DNA of 64,000 nucleotides from NCBI GenBank assembly GCA_947460825.1, contig CANHHA010000010.1, positions 18,020 through 82,019 on the forward strand, given 5' to 3'. The notes under the pieces were generated by a model. The model worked only from the letters and a program-made list of their open reading frames with translations, made no database searches and had not been told where the DNA came from. Below, piece by piece: positions 16,180 to 24,137 of this stretch. Source of the DNA: Flavobacteriales bacterium. GTDB lineage: Bacteria > Bacteroidota > Bacteroidia > Flavobacteriales_D > Crocinitomicaceae. The translations under genes and the position numbers were made by a program. Position 1 is the first letter of the stretch, and every line of letters begins with the position of its first letter.

Positions 16180-17511
16180 ATGAAAAACAAATCCATTAGC
16201 ACAGTTATCATTTTAGGAGCACTCTCGATGCTTTCTATTTTGATTATCCAGTTGCTATGGGTTGGGCGGACGATAGAGACTCAAAATGTCAGTTTAGCCA
16301 TTCAGCAGAAAGAGGACAGCCTTAATCTAAAAGAATTTCAAGATCACGTGCATCGTTCGTTAATGAATGTATTATCCACCATTCAAAAAAGGGATGGGGA
16401 TCAAACGGATATGTACGGTGCGGTGAGGCAACTCTCCAATAACCATTACACCGTAGATTTCAATGAAGAATTGCAACCCTTTTATCTAGAAACCTTACTT
16501 AAAAAGGAATTCTACATTCAGAACATTCACAGGGATTTTTACTATGGAATCTATGACTGTTTTACTGATTCAATTGTATTAAGCAATCGGGTGCGCTACA
16601 AGAAAGACTCCATCTATGTCACGGATGCTGTTTCTACCGATGAGATTACACCAGAGAAACTGAACTTAACCAAAGACGGTCATTATTTTACCGTGTATTT
16701 CCCGAATATGGAACTTGGAGAAATCGAACCCCAGAACGATTACTCACCATGGATTTATCTAACCCTCATGTTAGTGGTCATTGCCACATTTTTCGCCTTT
16801 AGCGTTACCGTTATTATGCGTCAATATCGCTTAGCGGAAGTTAAAACAGATTTCATCAACAACATGACCCATGAGCTCAAAACGCCAATTTCCACCATTA
16901 GTTTATCGGCAGAGATGATGATGAGGCTACCAGAAATCACGGCGGAACAAATTCAAAAATATGCGAGTATCATCTATAAGGAAAACAAGCGCCTTGAGCA
17001 CCAAGTAGAGCGCGTACTTAACGTCGCTAAATTAGACAAGGATCAGGTGGTCCTCAATAAAGACCAGTTTGACGTCAATGAATTATTGGATGAAGTAAAA
17101 GAGAACTTTGAGCTGCATCACTTCGAAAAGGGAGGGATCATTCACATTGATTTAAACGCTGATAATCATATTATACAAGCAGACGCGGTTCATTTAACCA
17201 ACGTGATTTATAACCTATTGGAAAATGCAATAAAATATTGTGAATCGGTACCAAACATTACCATACAAACAAGAAATGACAAGCAGGGAATTTGGATTGA
17301 GATTGAGGACAATGGAATTGGAATAAAAAAGGAAAACCTTTCTTTAATTTTTGATAAATTCTATCGGGTACCTACGGGAAATCTACACAACGTAAAAGGC
17401 TATGGGCTTGGACTTTACTATGTGAAGCTGATTGTTGATGCACACGGAGGTAAGGTCAACGTAAAAAGCGCCCCTGGTAAAGGGACCACCTTCTCACTAT
17501 TTTTTCCGTGA
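16180..17511 (+). CDS. Membrane sensor histidine kinase
   Basis: Classic 443-residue two-transmembrane kinase: helix about 8-28, periplasmic sensor about 30-190, helix about 192-213, then HisKA with His231 (NNMTHELKTPIS) and a HATPase domain (NLLENAIKYC N-box, EDNGIGI, GYGLGLYYV). It resembles Bacteroidota RprX-type kinases. Such kinases usually sit next to an OmpR-family regulator; none is adjacent here, so the partner is probably elsewhere. The last 15 nt overlap a convergent gene. Confidence 0.92.
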   Translation: MKNKSISTVIILGALSMLSILIIQLLWVGRTIETQNVSLAIQQKEDSLNLKEFQDHVHRSLMNVLSTIQKRDGDQTDMYGAVRQLSNNHYTVDFNEELQPFYLETLLKKEFYIQNIHRDFYYGIYDCFTDSIVLSNRVRYKKDSIYVTDAVSTDEITPEKLNLTKDGHYFTVYFPNMELGEIEPQNDYSPWIYLTLMLVVIATFFAFSVTVIMRQYRLAEVKTDFINNMTHELKTPISTISLSAEMMMRLPEITAEQIQKYASIIYKENKRLEHQVERVLNVAKLDKDQVVLNKDQFDVNELLDEVKENFELHHFEKGGIIHIDLNADNHIIQADAVHLTNVIYNLLENAIKYCESVPNITIQTRNDKQGIWIEIEDNGIGIKKENLSLIFDKFYRVPTGNLHNVKGYGLGLYYVKLIVDAHGGKVNVKSAPGKGTTFSLFFP

Positions 17512-17916
17512 TTTTTTTAGCCGCGTATTAGGCTGAGGGAATATCCCTGTTCGAATAAGCTCCTTTGTTTTTGGATTGAAAATGAGTTCTTCGAGTATCA
17601 ACGAATTTACCGACCTTACTTGAACGTTCCAGGTTTGATTCCTGCCCTTACCTATTTTTTTTACTGCCGTAACACTTCCATTCAATACCGGACAAAACAT
17701 CGGGGTTTTATAACATATGGAAACCGTATTTCGGGCCACTTCAATGCTCAGCGCAGCTGAGTCTACAGGAATGGATTGATTGTGTTGTGAAACCAAGTAT
17801 GCGGGTTGATTGCCTAGGTAGGTGCCAACCATTTTTTTGGGTAGCTTTTTTGTAGCTTGCGCCACGAGAGATTGACTGAAAATTACACAGAACACCAAAA
17901 AAACACACTGCTTCAT
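17497..17916 (-). CDS. Putative secreted protein of unknown function
   Basis: I do not recognise a family. Starting at MKQCVFLVFCVIFSQSLVAQ, the first 20 residues are a clear signal peptide ending at AQ, giving 139 residues in all; an upstream in-frame ATG would put a non-signal extension in front and is not used. The mature part is short, basic at the C-terminus (RLKKSRKK) and has two cysteines close together (SICYKTPMFCPVLNG). Convergent with the histidine kinase gene and divergent from thyA. Confidence 0.7.
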   Translation of the reverse strand: MKQCVFLVFCVIFSQSLVAQATKKLPKKMVGTYLGNQPAYLVSQHNQSIPVDSAALSIEVARNTVSICYKTPMFCPVLNGSVTAVKKIGKGRNQTWNVQVRSVNSLILEELIFNPKTKELIRTGIFPQPNTRLKKSRKK

Positions 17917-18002
17917 GCCACGAAAGTACGCAAATTCAACATTGTTTATTATCCCGTTAATAAAATCATCGAAACAACCCAAGTTGGTTTTTTATAAAAG
18001 TT

Positions 18003-18010
18003 TACTTTCG
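18003..18010 (+). promoter_or_regulatory. Candidate -7 box before thyA
   Basis: TACTTTCG matches TAnnTTTG at all but one position and ends 7 nt before the thyA ATG. The same octamer occurs on the opposite strand (17921-17928) just before the divergent secreted-protein gene, so the 100-bp gap may be a back-to-back promoter. Confidence 0.35.
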
Positions 18011-18017
18011 TACTACG

Positions 18018-18812
18018 ATGGAACAATATCACAAACTCTTAACGCACATTCTTGACCACGGCGTAAAAAAGGAGGACCGCACGGGCACAGGTACCTATTC
18101 CGTTTTTGGGTATCAAATGCGTTTTAATCTCGCAGACGGTTTTCCATTGGTAACGACCAAAAAATTGCACCTTCGTTCGATTATTCATGAACTGCTTTGG
18201 TTTTTACAAGGCGACACCAACATTAAGTATTTAAAAGACAACAATGTTTCTATTTGGGATGAATGGGCAGATGAAGAAGGCAATCTTGGACCTGTATACG
18301 GCTACCAGTGGCGTTCTTGGCCCACACAAGATGGAGGTCATATTGACCAAATATCACAAGTGGTTGAACAGATTAAAAAAAATCCAGATTCACGTCGTTT
18401 ATTAGTTTCTGCATGGAACGTTTCGTGTGTGAATGATATGGCCTTGCCCCCTTGCCATACTATGTTTCAATTTTATGTGGCAGAAGGAAAGCTGAGTTGC
18501 CAACTTTACCAGCGAAGCGCGGATACTTTTTTAGGCGTTCCTTTTAACATTGCCTCATATGCCTTACTCACCTTAATGATGTCTCAAGTATGTGGCCTGC
18601 AACCGGGTGAGTTTATCCACACCTTTGGCGATGCGCATCTTTACACCAATCACATAGAGCAAGCCAAGCTTCAACGTTCAAGGGAATGCAGACCATTGCC
18701 AACCATGAAAATCAATCCCGATGTGAAGGATCTGTTTGCATTTAAATTTGAAGATTTCGAATTAGAGAATTATGCTCCACATCCACACATTAAAGCTGCG
18801 GTAGCCGTATGA
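18018..18812 (+). CDS. thyA: Thymidylate synthase
   Basis: Makes dTMP from dUMP using methylenetetrahydrofolate. The 264-residue length equals the short bacterial form. Conserved blocks are [39 protein letters not shown], the catalytic Cys in [32 protein letters not shown] and the C-terminal [11 protein letters not shown]. The stop overlaps the folA start (ATGA), the usual thyA-folA pairing because this reaction produces dihydrofolate. Confidence 0.98.
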   Translation: MEQYHKLLTHILDHGVKKEDRTGTGTYSVFGYQMRFNLADGFPLVTTKKLHLRSIIHELLWFLQGDTNIKYLKDNNVSIWDEWADEEGNLGPVYGYQWRSWPTQDGGHIDQISQVVEQIKKNPDSRRLLVSAWNVSCVNDMALPPCHTMFQFYVAEGKLSCQLYQRSADTFLGVPFNIASYALLTLMMSQVCGLQPGEFIHTFGDAHLYTNHIEQAKLQRSRECRPLPTMKINPDVKDLFAFKFEDFELENYAPHPHIKAAVAV

Positions 18813-19312
18813 AAAAGCTTTCATTAATCGTTGCCATGGATGAAGAGCGAGGCATTGGGAAAAACAATGACCTGATGTGGAATCTTCCCAATGACATGAA
18901 GTTTTTCAAAGAAATGACCAATGGTCAAATCGTAGTGATGGGTAGAAAAAATTACGACTCCATCCCAGAACGGTTTCGGCCCTTACCTAATCGAGAGAAT
19001 TGTGTCATCACCAGAAATCTAACCTTTCAAGCACCCGGCTGCAAGGTCTTTCATACCTTACAGGATTGCATTGATGCATACAAAGAAGACGAACGCACCC
19101 TGTTTATTATCGGTGGGGGTGAAATTTATCGCCTAGCCATGGAGACACTCCCATTAGATGAATTATACATTACAGCAATCGACCATACCTTTGGCGCAGA
19201 TACATTTTTGTGTAATTTCGACGAAACGTCTTGGAAAAAAACGAGCATCCAAACGCAAATCCCTGATGAGCGCCATGCCTTTGGGTTTGCGGTTTATAAG
19301 TATTTCAAGTAA
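18809..19312 (+). CDS. folA: Dihydrofolate reductase
   Basis: Reduces dihydrofolate to tetrahydrofolate with [25 protein letters not shown] and [16 protein letters not shown] form the N-terminal active site, [12 protein letters not shown] binds NADPH, and [13 protein letters not shown] is the conserved GG motif. Length 167 residues is normal. Its ATG overlaps the thyA stop by 4 nt, implying translational coupling. Confidence 0.97.
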   Translation: MKKLSLIVAMDEERGIGKNNDLMWNLPNDMKFFKEMTNGQIVVMGRKNYDSIPERFRPLPNRENCVITRNLTFQAPGCKVFHTLQDCIDAYKEDERTLFIIGGGEIYRLAMETLPLDELYITAIDHTFGADTFLCNFDETSWKKTSIQTQIPDERHAFGFAVYKYFK

Positions 19313-19339
19313 TGTATTAATTTTATAGAAACGTACCTC

Positions 19340-19864
19340 ATGTTAGCACCCTTTAACCTTAAGCAGTGGATCAATGACAACCGAGATCTATTAAAACCTC
19401 CGGTATCCAATAAGAATTTGTATCATGAGGCAGGAGATTTCATAGTGATGGTTGTGGCTGGACCAAACGCCCGCAAAGATTACCACTACAATGAAAGTGA
19501 GGAATTATTCTTTCAGATTGAAGGAGATATCACGGTTCGAATTCAGCATGAAGGAAAACCAAAAGATATTTTAGTGAAGGAAGGGGATATGTTCTTGTTA
19601 CCTGCAAATACCCCTCATTCACCGATGCGCGGAGAAAACACCATCGGCTTGGTGATCGAGCGCGTCAGAAAAGGAACGGCATTGACGGATGGATTGTTTT
19701 GGTTTTGTGAAAACTGTAACGAGGAATTAAAATCTTACCGCTTTCACTTAGAAAACATCGAAAAAGATTTCATCCCTAGATTCAAGGAATATTACAGCTC
19801 AGAAGCAATGCGCACATGCAAATCTTGTGGGCATGTAATGGCTACAGACCCACGTTTTACCTAA
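19340..19864 (+). CDS. nbaC: 3-hydroxyanthranilate 3,4-dioxygenase
   Basis: Cupin iron enzyme that opens the ring of 3-hydroxyanthranilate toward quinolinate in the kynurenine route to NAD. Metal ligands His49, Glu55 and His93 have the spacing of the Cupriavidus enzyme. The C-terminus carries the bacterial rubredoxin-like pair Cys123/Cys126 and Cys160/Cys163. Length 174 residues is as expected. It lies 27 nt after folA, possibly in the same transcript. Kynurenine 3-monooxygenase, one of the preceding pathway enzymes, is also in the window, 36 kb away. Confidence 0.95.
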   Translation: MLAPFNLKQWINDNRDLLKPPVSNKNLYHEAGDFIVMVVAGPNARKDYHYNESEELFFQIEGDITVRIQHEGKPKDILVKEGDMFLLPANTPHSPMRGENTIGLVIERVRKGTALTDGLFWFCENCNEELKSYRFHLENIEKDFIPRFKEYYSSEAMRTCKSCGHVMATDPRFT

Positions 19865-19867
19865 GGA

Positions 19868-20305
19868 TTACTTATCCGTTTCGTAGGTACTGATGTAGGT
19901 GATGTTTGTGGTTTTGTCGTAATACTGCAATACCATCTTTTTACCTCTTAATTCATTAATGGAATAAGAAACCGGTATATCTTCACCGTCTGTTAATAAC
20001 ATGAGTGAAGTTTTATCATCATTAAACATCCATGTTCCATGCTCAAAGGTTGATTGTATTTGCCCTAAAACCGTTTGGCTTGCAGTCCACGAATAGGTTC
20101 CGTCTTTCTCAATGACTATTGTAATTTCGGGTTGATTGTCAATAAACTCATTCCCATTCACGAGGTAACTCGTCAATTTCCAATCATTCACCACACGATT
20201 TGATTTGGTCAATAGGGTAAATTTGGATCCGTTTGGATATTTACTGCAAGATGGGGTTAAGCATATTAAACTTAAGGCAAGCAAAGGGAGGATTAAAAAC
20301 TTCAT
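19868..20305 (-). CDS. Small lipoprotein, member of a tandem lipocalin-like family (copy 1)
   Basis: The signal peptide MKFLILPLLALSLICLTPSC ends in a lipobox Cys (about residue 20). The mature part opens with SKYPNGSKFTLLTKSNRVVNDWKL, which is clearly related to the lipoprotein encoded at 22415-22861 (CGKYPEGPNFALSSKAARLEGDWKA). The repeated beta-strand-like segments with GTYSW and GTWMFNDDKTSLML resemble lipocalin-like proteins; no function is known. It is the leftmost of three paralogous copies. Confidence 0.8.
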   Translation of the reverse strand: MKFLILPLLALSLICLTPSCSKYPNGSKFTLLTKSNRVVNDWKLTSYLVNGNEFIDNQPEITIVIEKDGTYSWTASQTVLGQIQSTFEHGTWMFNDDKTSLMLLTDGEDIPVSYSINELRGKKMVLQYYDKTTNITYISTYETDK

Positions 20306-20323
20306 AATGAATTAAATGTTGAC

Positions 20324-20331
20324 CAAAAATA
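20324..20331 (-). promoter_or_regulatory. Candidate -7 box for lipoprotein copy 1
   Basis: TATTTTTG on the minus strand fits TAnnTTTG and lies 18 nt before the ATG. It falls within the sequence shared with 22339-22370, where the box itself is not kept. Confidence 0.42.
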
Positions 20332-20344
20332 CAATTTTTTTGAA

Positions 20345-20368
20345 AATAAAAAAGCCCCTTTCGGGGCT
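20345..20368 (-). terminator. Intrinsic terminator, AGCCCC-TTTC-GGGGCT
   Basis: A 6-bp perfect GC-rich stem with a 4-nt loop; on the minus strand it is followed by TTTTTTATTTTC. It ends the truncated lipoprotein copy. An identical hairpin follows the intact copy at 22375-22397. Confidence 0.85.
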
Positions 20369-20385
20369 CATGCTATAATTCTCAA

Positions 20386-20657
20386 TTACTTGGGCTCATA
20401 CGTATAGGTAAACGTATCTCCAGAATCGTAATCGAACTCCATATCTTTCTTTAGCATCAATATCTCCATGGTATCCTTCGAATTCGCTGCTGGATTGGTT
20501 TCAGTCAGAATTAATGTTGTTTTCTCATCGTAAAACTCCCAAGTACCTGCACTGGTATAGGTTGTTGGAACTCCAAAAATCGTGATTACGGTGCTTGCAT
20601 TAAAGGTTCCGTCCTTCGAAATTGAATTGGTAAGGGTGAGGTTGCTTAAATTCCATT
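20386..20657 (-). pseudogene. 5'-truncated lipoprotein gene (copy 2)
   Basis: The frame ends with the same C-terminus as the intact gene at 22415-22861 (SGDTFTYTYEPK) and stays open through GTFNASTVITIFGVPTTYTSAG up to WNLSNLTLTN. There homology stops. Upstream in frame there is no ATG and a TGA follows within about 40 nt. The signal peptide, lipobox and roughly the first 50-55 codons are missing, so it cannot make a normal lipoprotein. A few codons of the C-terminal part (VKLKQ in the intact gene) are also replaced by a single Glu. The break lies 50 nt from the beta-glucosidase start. Confidence 0.85.
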
Positions 20658-20706
20658 TCTCGTAACATTCTTTATTTATCTTTGAAGCTCAGATAGTAAA
20701 ACACGA

Positions 20707-22143
20707 ATGGAGCGACGTAACCTTTTGCGCTTATTTTTAGCTTCTTCGGCAGGTGCTGTAATATCGCCTAATGTTGTTTTTGGAAAAATCTCTTTACAAC
20801 AAAACATAGATTTCTCGCGATTTGATTTTGGTCCGGATTTTAAATGGGGAGTTGCCACTTCTGCCTTTCAAATCGAAGGTGCGCATGACCTTGACGGGAA
20901 ATCGAATTCAATCTGGGATACCTTTTCCCACGAGAAAGGTAATATTAAAACAGGAGAAAATGGCGACGTAGCGTGCGATTTTTACCATTCTTATGAGCAA
21001 GATTTAGATCTGCTTAAATCCCTAAACATGACCGTTTTTCGTTTCAGTATTTCATGGTGTCGCGTGTTGCCAAATGGAACGGGTGAGCCCAATCAAAAAG
21101 GCATTGACTTTTACCATCGGGTAATAGATGCCTGTTTAGAAAGGGGTATAGAACCATGGCTCACTTTATATCATTGGGATCTCCCTCAGGTGCTTCAAGA
21201 TCAAGGTGGGTGGAAGAATCGAGATTCACTGGCTTGGTTCAGTGAATATACAGAATTGGTAACTGAAAATTTTGGTGAGAAAGTAAAAAACTGGATGGTT
21301 TTTAATGAACCCACTGCTTTTACTGCGCTTGGTTACCTAGTTGGCTATCATGCTCCGGGCTTAAAAGGATTTAAGAATTTCTTACCGACAGTGCATCACG
21401 TATGCCTGGCGCAAGCAGAAGGCGGAAGAATTATCCGCAAAAATGTTCCTGATGCTCAAATTGGCACCACTTACTCGTGTGCGCATGTTGACTATTATAC
21501 CAGTGAAAAACACGATAAGAAATCGGCAGAACGCTGGGATGTATTGCTGAACCGCTTATTCATTGAACCCGCTTTAGGAATGGGTTACCCAACAGCTAGT
21601 TTTCCGATTTTAAAAAAGTTAGATGCTTATATAATGTCGGGTGATTTGGAAAAATTAAGCTTTGATTTTGATTTTATCGGTATTCAAAATTATACACGCG
21701 AAGTAGTAAAAAAGATGGGCTTGATTCCGATCATGAAAGGATTGGAAATTAAACCCGAAAAACGAAATGTACAAGAAATTACAGCCATGGGTTGGGAAGT
21801 TTATCCGGAAGGGATTTATCAAATCATCAAACAATTTGCCGCTTACCCCGGGGTTAAGAAAATCATAGTTACGGAAAATGGCTGTGCTTTTCCCGATGAA
21901 TTCATTTTAGGGAAAGTGAAGGACCAAAAACGTATCGACTATTATCAGCGTTACTTAAAGCAAGTTTTAAGGGCGAAGCAAGAAGGAGTCAATATTGGTG
22001 GCTATTTCTGTTGGACTTTATTGGATAACTTTGAATGGAATGAGGGTTATGCTCCCCGTTTTGGTTTAGTCCATGTAGATTTTAAAACACAAGAGCGTCT
22101 AGTTAAAGAGAGTGGCTATTGGTTCCGAGATTTCTTGGGATAA
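20707..22143 (+). CDS. GH1 family beta-glucosidase with export signal
   Basis: Retaining beta-glycosidase (478 residues). Acid/base Glu201 (MVFNEPTAF) and nucleophile Glu390 (IIVTENGCAF) are present, with the GH1 N-terminal signature FKWGVATSAFQIEGA and WRFRFG-type C-terminal residues WTLLDNFEWNEGYAPRFGL. The N-terminus MERRNLLRLFLASSAGAVIS has twin arginines followed by a hydrophobic stretch, suggesting Tat-type export to the periplasm, although the motif is not perfect. It probably cleaves cello-oligosaccharides or aryl-glucosides. It lies between two partial copies of a lipoprotein gene and is on the opposite strand to them, which suggests it arrived as an insertion. Confidence 0.93.
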   Translation: MERRNLLRLFLASSAGAVISPNVVFGKISLQQNIDFSRFDFGPDFKWGVATSAFQIEGAHDLDGKSNSIWDTFSHEKGNIKTGENGDVACDFYHSYEQDLDLLKSLNMTVFRFSISWCRVLPNGTGEPNQKGIDFYHRVIDACLERGIEPWLTLYHWDLPQVLQDQGGWKNRDSLAWFSEYTELVTENFGEKVKNWMVFNEPTAFTALGYLVGYHAPGLKGFKNFLPTVHHVCLAQAEGGRIIRKNVPDAQIGTTYSCAHVDYYTSEKHDKKSAERWDVLLNRLFIEPALGMGYPTASFPILKKLDAYIMSGDLEKLSFDFDFIGIQNYTREVVKKMGLIPIMKGLEIKPEKRNVQEITAMGWEVYPEGIYQIIKQFAAYPGVKKIIVTENGCAFPDEFILGKVKDQKRIDYYQRYLKQVLRAKQEGVNIGGYFCWTLLDNFEWNEGYAPRFGLVHVDFKTQERLVKESGYWFRDFLG

Positions 22144-22338
22144 TTGCCAAACACTATAAATACAAGTTATTTAGCTTTTACTTTTTATGTTATTAGGTTA
22201 AATGAAACAATAATGATGGTTAATGCAACAATGACTTGCGCAATATAAACTAGATAATTCATACTAGAATTTTTATTTGTAAAACAAAATCATTTATCAA
22301 TCAAAGAACTTAACGTAAGTAAATTATTTTTTTTGGAG

Positions 22339-22698
22339 GAATTAAATGTCAAGCACAAAACAATTTTTTTGAAAATAAAAAAGCCCCTTTCGGGGCTCAT
22401 GCTATAATTCTCAATTACTTGGGCTCATACGTGTAAGTAAACGTATCTCCAGAATCGTAATCAAATTGTTTTAGTTTTACCATATCCTTCTTAAGCATAA
22501 GAATATCAAAGGTATCTTTAGCATTCGTTGCTGGGGTAGTTTCTGTGAAAATAAGCTTAGTTTTCTTATCGTAAAACTCCCAAGTACCTGCACTTGAATA
22601 GGTAGTTGGAACTCCGAAAATCGTGATTACAGTGCTTGCACTAAAGGTTCCGTCCTTCGAAATTGAATTGGTAAGGGTGAGGTTGCTTAAATTCCATT
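22339..22698. repeat. Direct repeat, right copy (within intact lipoprotein gene and its terminator)
   Basis: Counterpart of 20309-20657. The terminator region and the segments encoding the start and end of the shared part are nearly identical between copies, while the middle (roughly 22470-22570 here) differs much more. To its left, 22144-22338 is A/T-rich spacer in which I see nothing else. Confidence 0.9.
22375..22397 (-). terminator. Intrinsic terminator of lipoprotein copy 3
   Basis: Same AGCCCC-TTTC-GGGGCT hairpin followed on the minus strand by a T-run as at 20345-20368. It lies 17 nt after the stop codon. Confidence 0.85.
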
Positions 22699-22861
22699 CC
22701 GTACCGGATTGATTCACCGAAGTTGCCTTCCAATCTCCCTCTAATCTCGCGGCTTTTGAACTCAGTGCAAAATTTGGTCCTTCAGGATACTTCCCGCAAG
22801 AACCTACCAGCAAAGCGACCCCTAAGAGACCCGCTACGCTAAATAACATTGTTTTTTTCAT
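22415..22861 (-). CDS. Small lipoprotein, tandem family (intact copy 3)
   Basis: MKKTMLFSVAGLLGVALLVGSC is a lipoprotein signal peptide with Cys22 as the lipidated residue. The mature part starts GKYPEGPNFALSSKAARLEGDWKA, shared with copy 1, and has lipocalin-like strands (GTFSASTVIT, GTWEFYDKKTKLIF). The 148-residue length is close to that of copy 1 (145). Function unknown; an envelope location is likely. Confidence 0.82.
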   Translation of the reverse strand: MKKTMLFSVAGLLGVALLVGSCGKYPEGPNFALSSKAARLEGDWKATSVNQSGTEWNLSNLTLTNSISKDGTFSASTVITIFGVPTTYSSAGTWEFYDKKTKLIFTETTPATNAKDTFDILMLKKDMVKLKQFDYDSGDTFTYTYEPK

Positions 22862-22911
22862 GTTGTTGTTTTAAAAATTTCTAAAATCTAATTCGCAACT
22901 GCTTAACGGCG

Positions 22912-22919
22912 TATCTTTG
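22912..22919 (+). promoter_or_regulatory. Candidate -7 box for the metal-binding lipoprotein gene
   Basis: TATCTTTG matches TAnnTTTG exactly and ends 12 nt before the ATG. No clear -33 TTTG. Confidence 0.5.
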
Positions 22920-22931
22920 TAAAAAGTTACG

Positions 22932-23309
22932 ATGAAAGTAAAAATTATCTTAGTTTCCGTGGTTGCGCTTGTGTTAAGTTCTTGTGATCAAACTAAATCG
23001 TCAACCCAAGTGCTTGCGGTAAAACAGGAACAAAAAGCAGTCGTTAAATCGAATGCTAAAATAACCTTTGACGTAGAAGGCATGGTTTGTAAAATGGGTT
23101 GCGGCGGAGCCATTCGAAAAAACCTACTTCAGGCAGGCGGTGTTGAACGTGTTGAGGTTGATTTTGTTGAAGAAGCCAAGAGCCAAGGAATCACGGTGCA
23201 TTTCGACAGTACCCTTACCAATGTTTCCCAATTGAAAAAACGCATAGAACAGACCAATGACGGTCAATTCACGGTAATTTCAGATGCGGAAACTACTACC
23301 TCAAAATAG
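22932..23309 (+). CDS. Heavy-metal-associated (HMA) domain lipoprotein
   Basis: The 125-residue protein has a lipoprotein signal (MKVKIILVSVVALVLSSC, Cys18) followed by an HMA-type ferredoxin fold about residues 42-115. The usual metal loop GMxCxxC is replaced by GMVCKMGCGGAI, which has a Cys-x3-Cys spacing. Such proteins probably bind copper or another soft metal in the periplasm, but the changed spacing makes affinity uncertain. The esterase gene follows after 5 nt and is likely co-transcribed. Confidence 0.85.
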   Translation: MKVKIILVSVVALVLSSCDQTKSSTQVLAVKQEQKAVVKSNAKITFDVEGMVCKMGCGGAIRKNLLQAGGVERVEVDFVEEAKSQGITVHFDSTLTNVSQLKKRIEQTNDGQFTVISDAETTTSK

Positions 23310-23314
23310 GTATT

Positions 23315-24079
23315 ATGCTCACACTTCACTTTCGTGAATATGGCGAAGGAAAACCCTTGGTGATTTTACACGGATTATTTGGATCATCCGATAATTGGCA
23401 AAGCTTAGCCCAGCGATTCGCGGCGTTTTATCGGGTGTTTTGTGTTGACCTCAGAAATCATGGTCGTTCTCCATGGAATGAGGAACACCGCTATGAAGCC
23501 ATGATGGATGATGTGTATGCCTTTCTTGAAGCACAACAACTTACCGATGTGATTTTATTGGGACATTCCATGGGTGGCAAAGTGGCCATGCATTTCGCTC
23601 AAAATTATCCCCACCTGTTGAGTAAACTTGTAGTTGCAGATATGGGGGTAAAAGCCTATCCCATGCATCACCAGCATGTCTTAGCGGGTATTCATGCCTT
23701 ACACTTGGATTCTATCAGTACACGCAGTGAAGCAGAATCCATACTCAAAATCTACGTGGAAAATGACGGAATACGACAGTTTCTGTTGAAAAATTTATAT
23801 TGGATTGAAAAAGGGAAATTAGCGTGGCGTATGAATGTCGCAGTGCTAGAACGCGAAATGCCTTACATCCTTGCTGCACTCCCTGAACAGGAAAACTGGA
23901 CCCCTACCCTCTTTTTACGGGGAGAACTTTCCAACTATATCTTACCGGAAGACCTTGATGGAATAGAAGCGCTCTTTCCGGATGCTACGATAGAAACCAT
24001 TCCGAACGCGGGACACTGGCTGCACGCGGAACAAGCGGATTTGTTTTTTGACGCCGTGATGGGCTTTTGTTTGAGGTAA
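23315..24079 (+). CDS. Alpha/beta hydrolase (YbfF-like esterase)
   Basis: A 254-residue alpha/beta hydrolase: oxyanion segment ILHGLFGSSDNWQSLA, nucleophile Ser in LLGHSMGGKVAM (about residue 90), and catalytic His in IPNAGHWLHAEQ near the C-terminus. Length and the LRNHGRSPW segment place it close to the YbfF/acyl-CoA esterase group. No signal peptide, so cytoplasmic. It ends 1 nt before a bidirectional-looking terminator. Confidence 0.88.
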   Translation: MLTLHFREYGEGKPLVILHGLFGSSDNWQSLAQRFAAFYRVFCVDLRNHGRSPWNEEHRYEAMMDDVYAFLEAQQLTDVILLGHSMGGKVAMHFAQNYPHLLSKLVVADMGVKAYPMHHQHVLAGIHALHLDSISTRSEAESILKIYVENDGIRQFLLKNLYWIEKGKLAWRMNVAVLEREMPYILAALPEQENWTPTLFLRGELSNYILPEDLDGIEALFPDATIETIPNAGHWLHAEQADLFFDAVMGFCLR

Positions 24080-24080
24080 C

Positions 24081-24107
24081 AAAAAACCCCGACGCGGTGG
24101 CCGGGGT
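24081..24107. terminator. Terminator between convergent genes
   Basis: ACCCCG and CGGGGT pair around a 10-nt loop. The minus strand has a T6 run after the stem, so it best serves the minus-strand lipoprotein gene. The plus side is followed by AATTTAATTTTTA and may also stop the esterase transcript. Nearly the same hairpin recurs at 26001-26028. Confidence 0.75.
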
Positions 24108-24137
24108 AATTTAATTTTTAGATAAACGAATCGTAAA

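Larger units (their letters stand above)
20309..20657. repeat. Direct repeat, left copy (lipoprotein 3' half, terminator and downstream spacer)
   Basis: This stretch aligns end to end with 22339-22698. It covers a short spacer starting GAATTAAATGT, an identical terminator hairpin and the C-terminal coding part of a lipoprotein gene. Similarity stops abruptly at 20657 after TTAAATTCCATT. The two copies bracket the beta-glucosidase block. Confidence 0.9.

Noticed and set aside
20676..20858. Minus-strand 60-codon frame at the glucosidase start
   Set aside because: It overlaps the first 50 codons of the GH1 gene in antisense, has no family resemblance and does not join the truncated lipoprotein frame.
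19868..22861. Insertion sequence or phage as carrier of the glucosidase
   Set aside because: No transposase, integrase, terminal inverted repeats or tRNA attachment site; the flanking repeats are gene-derived.
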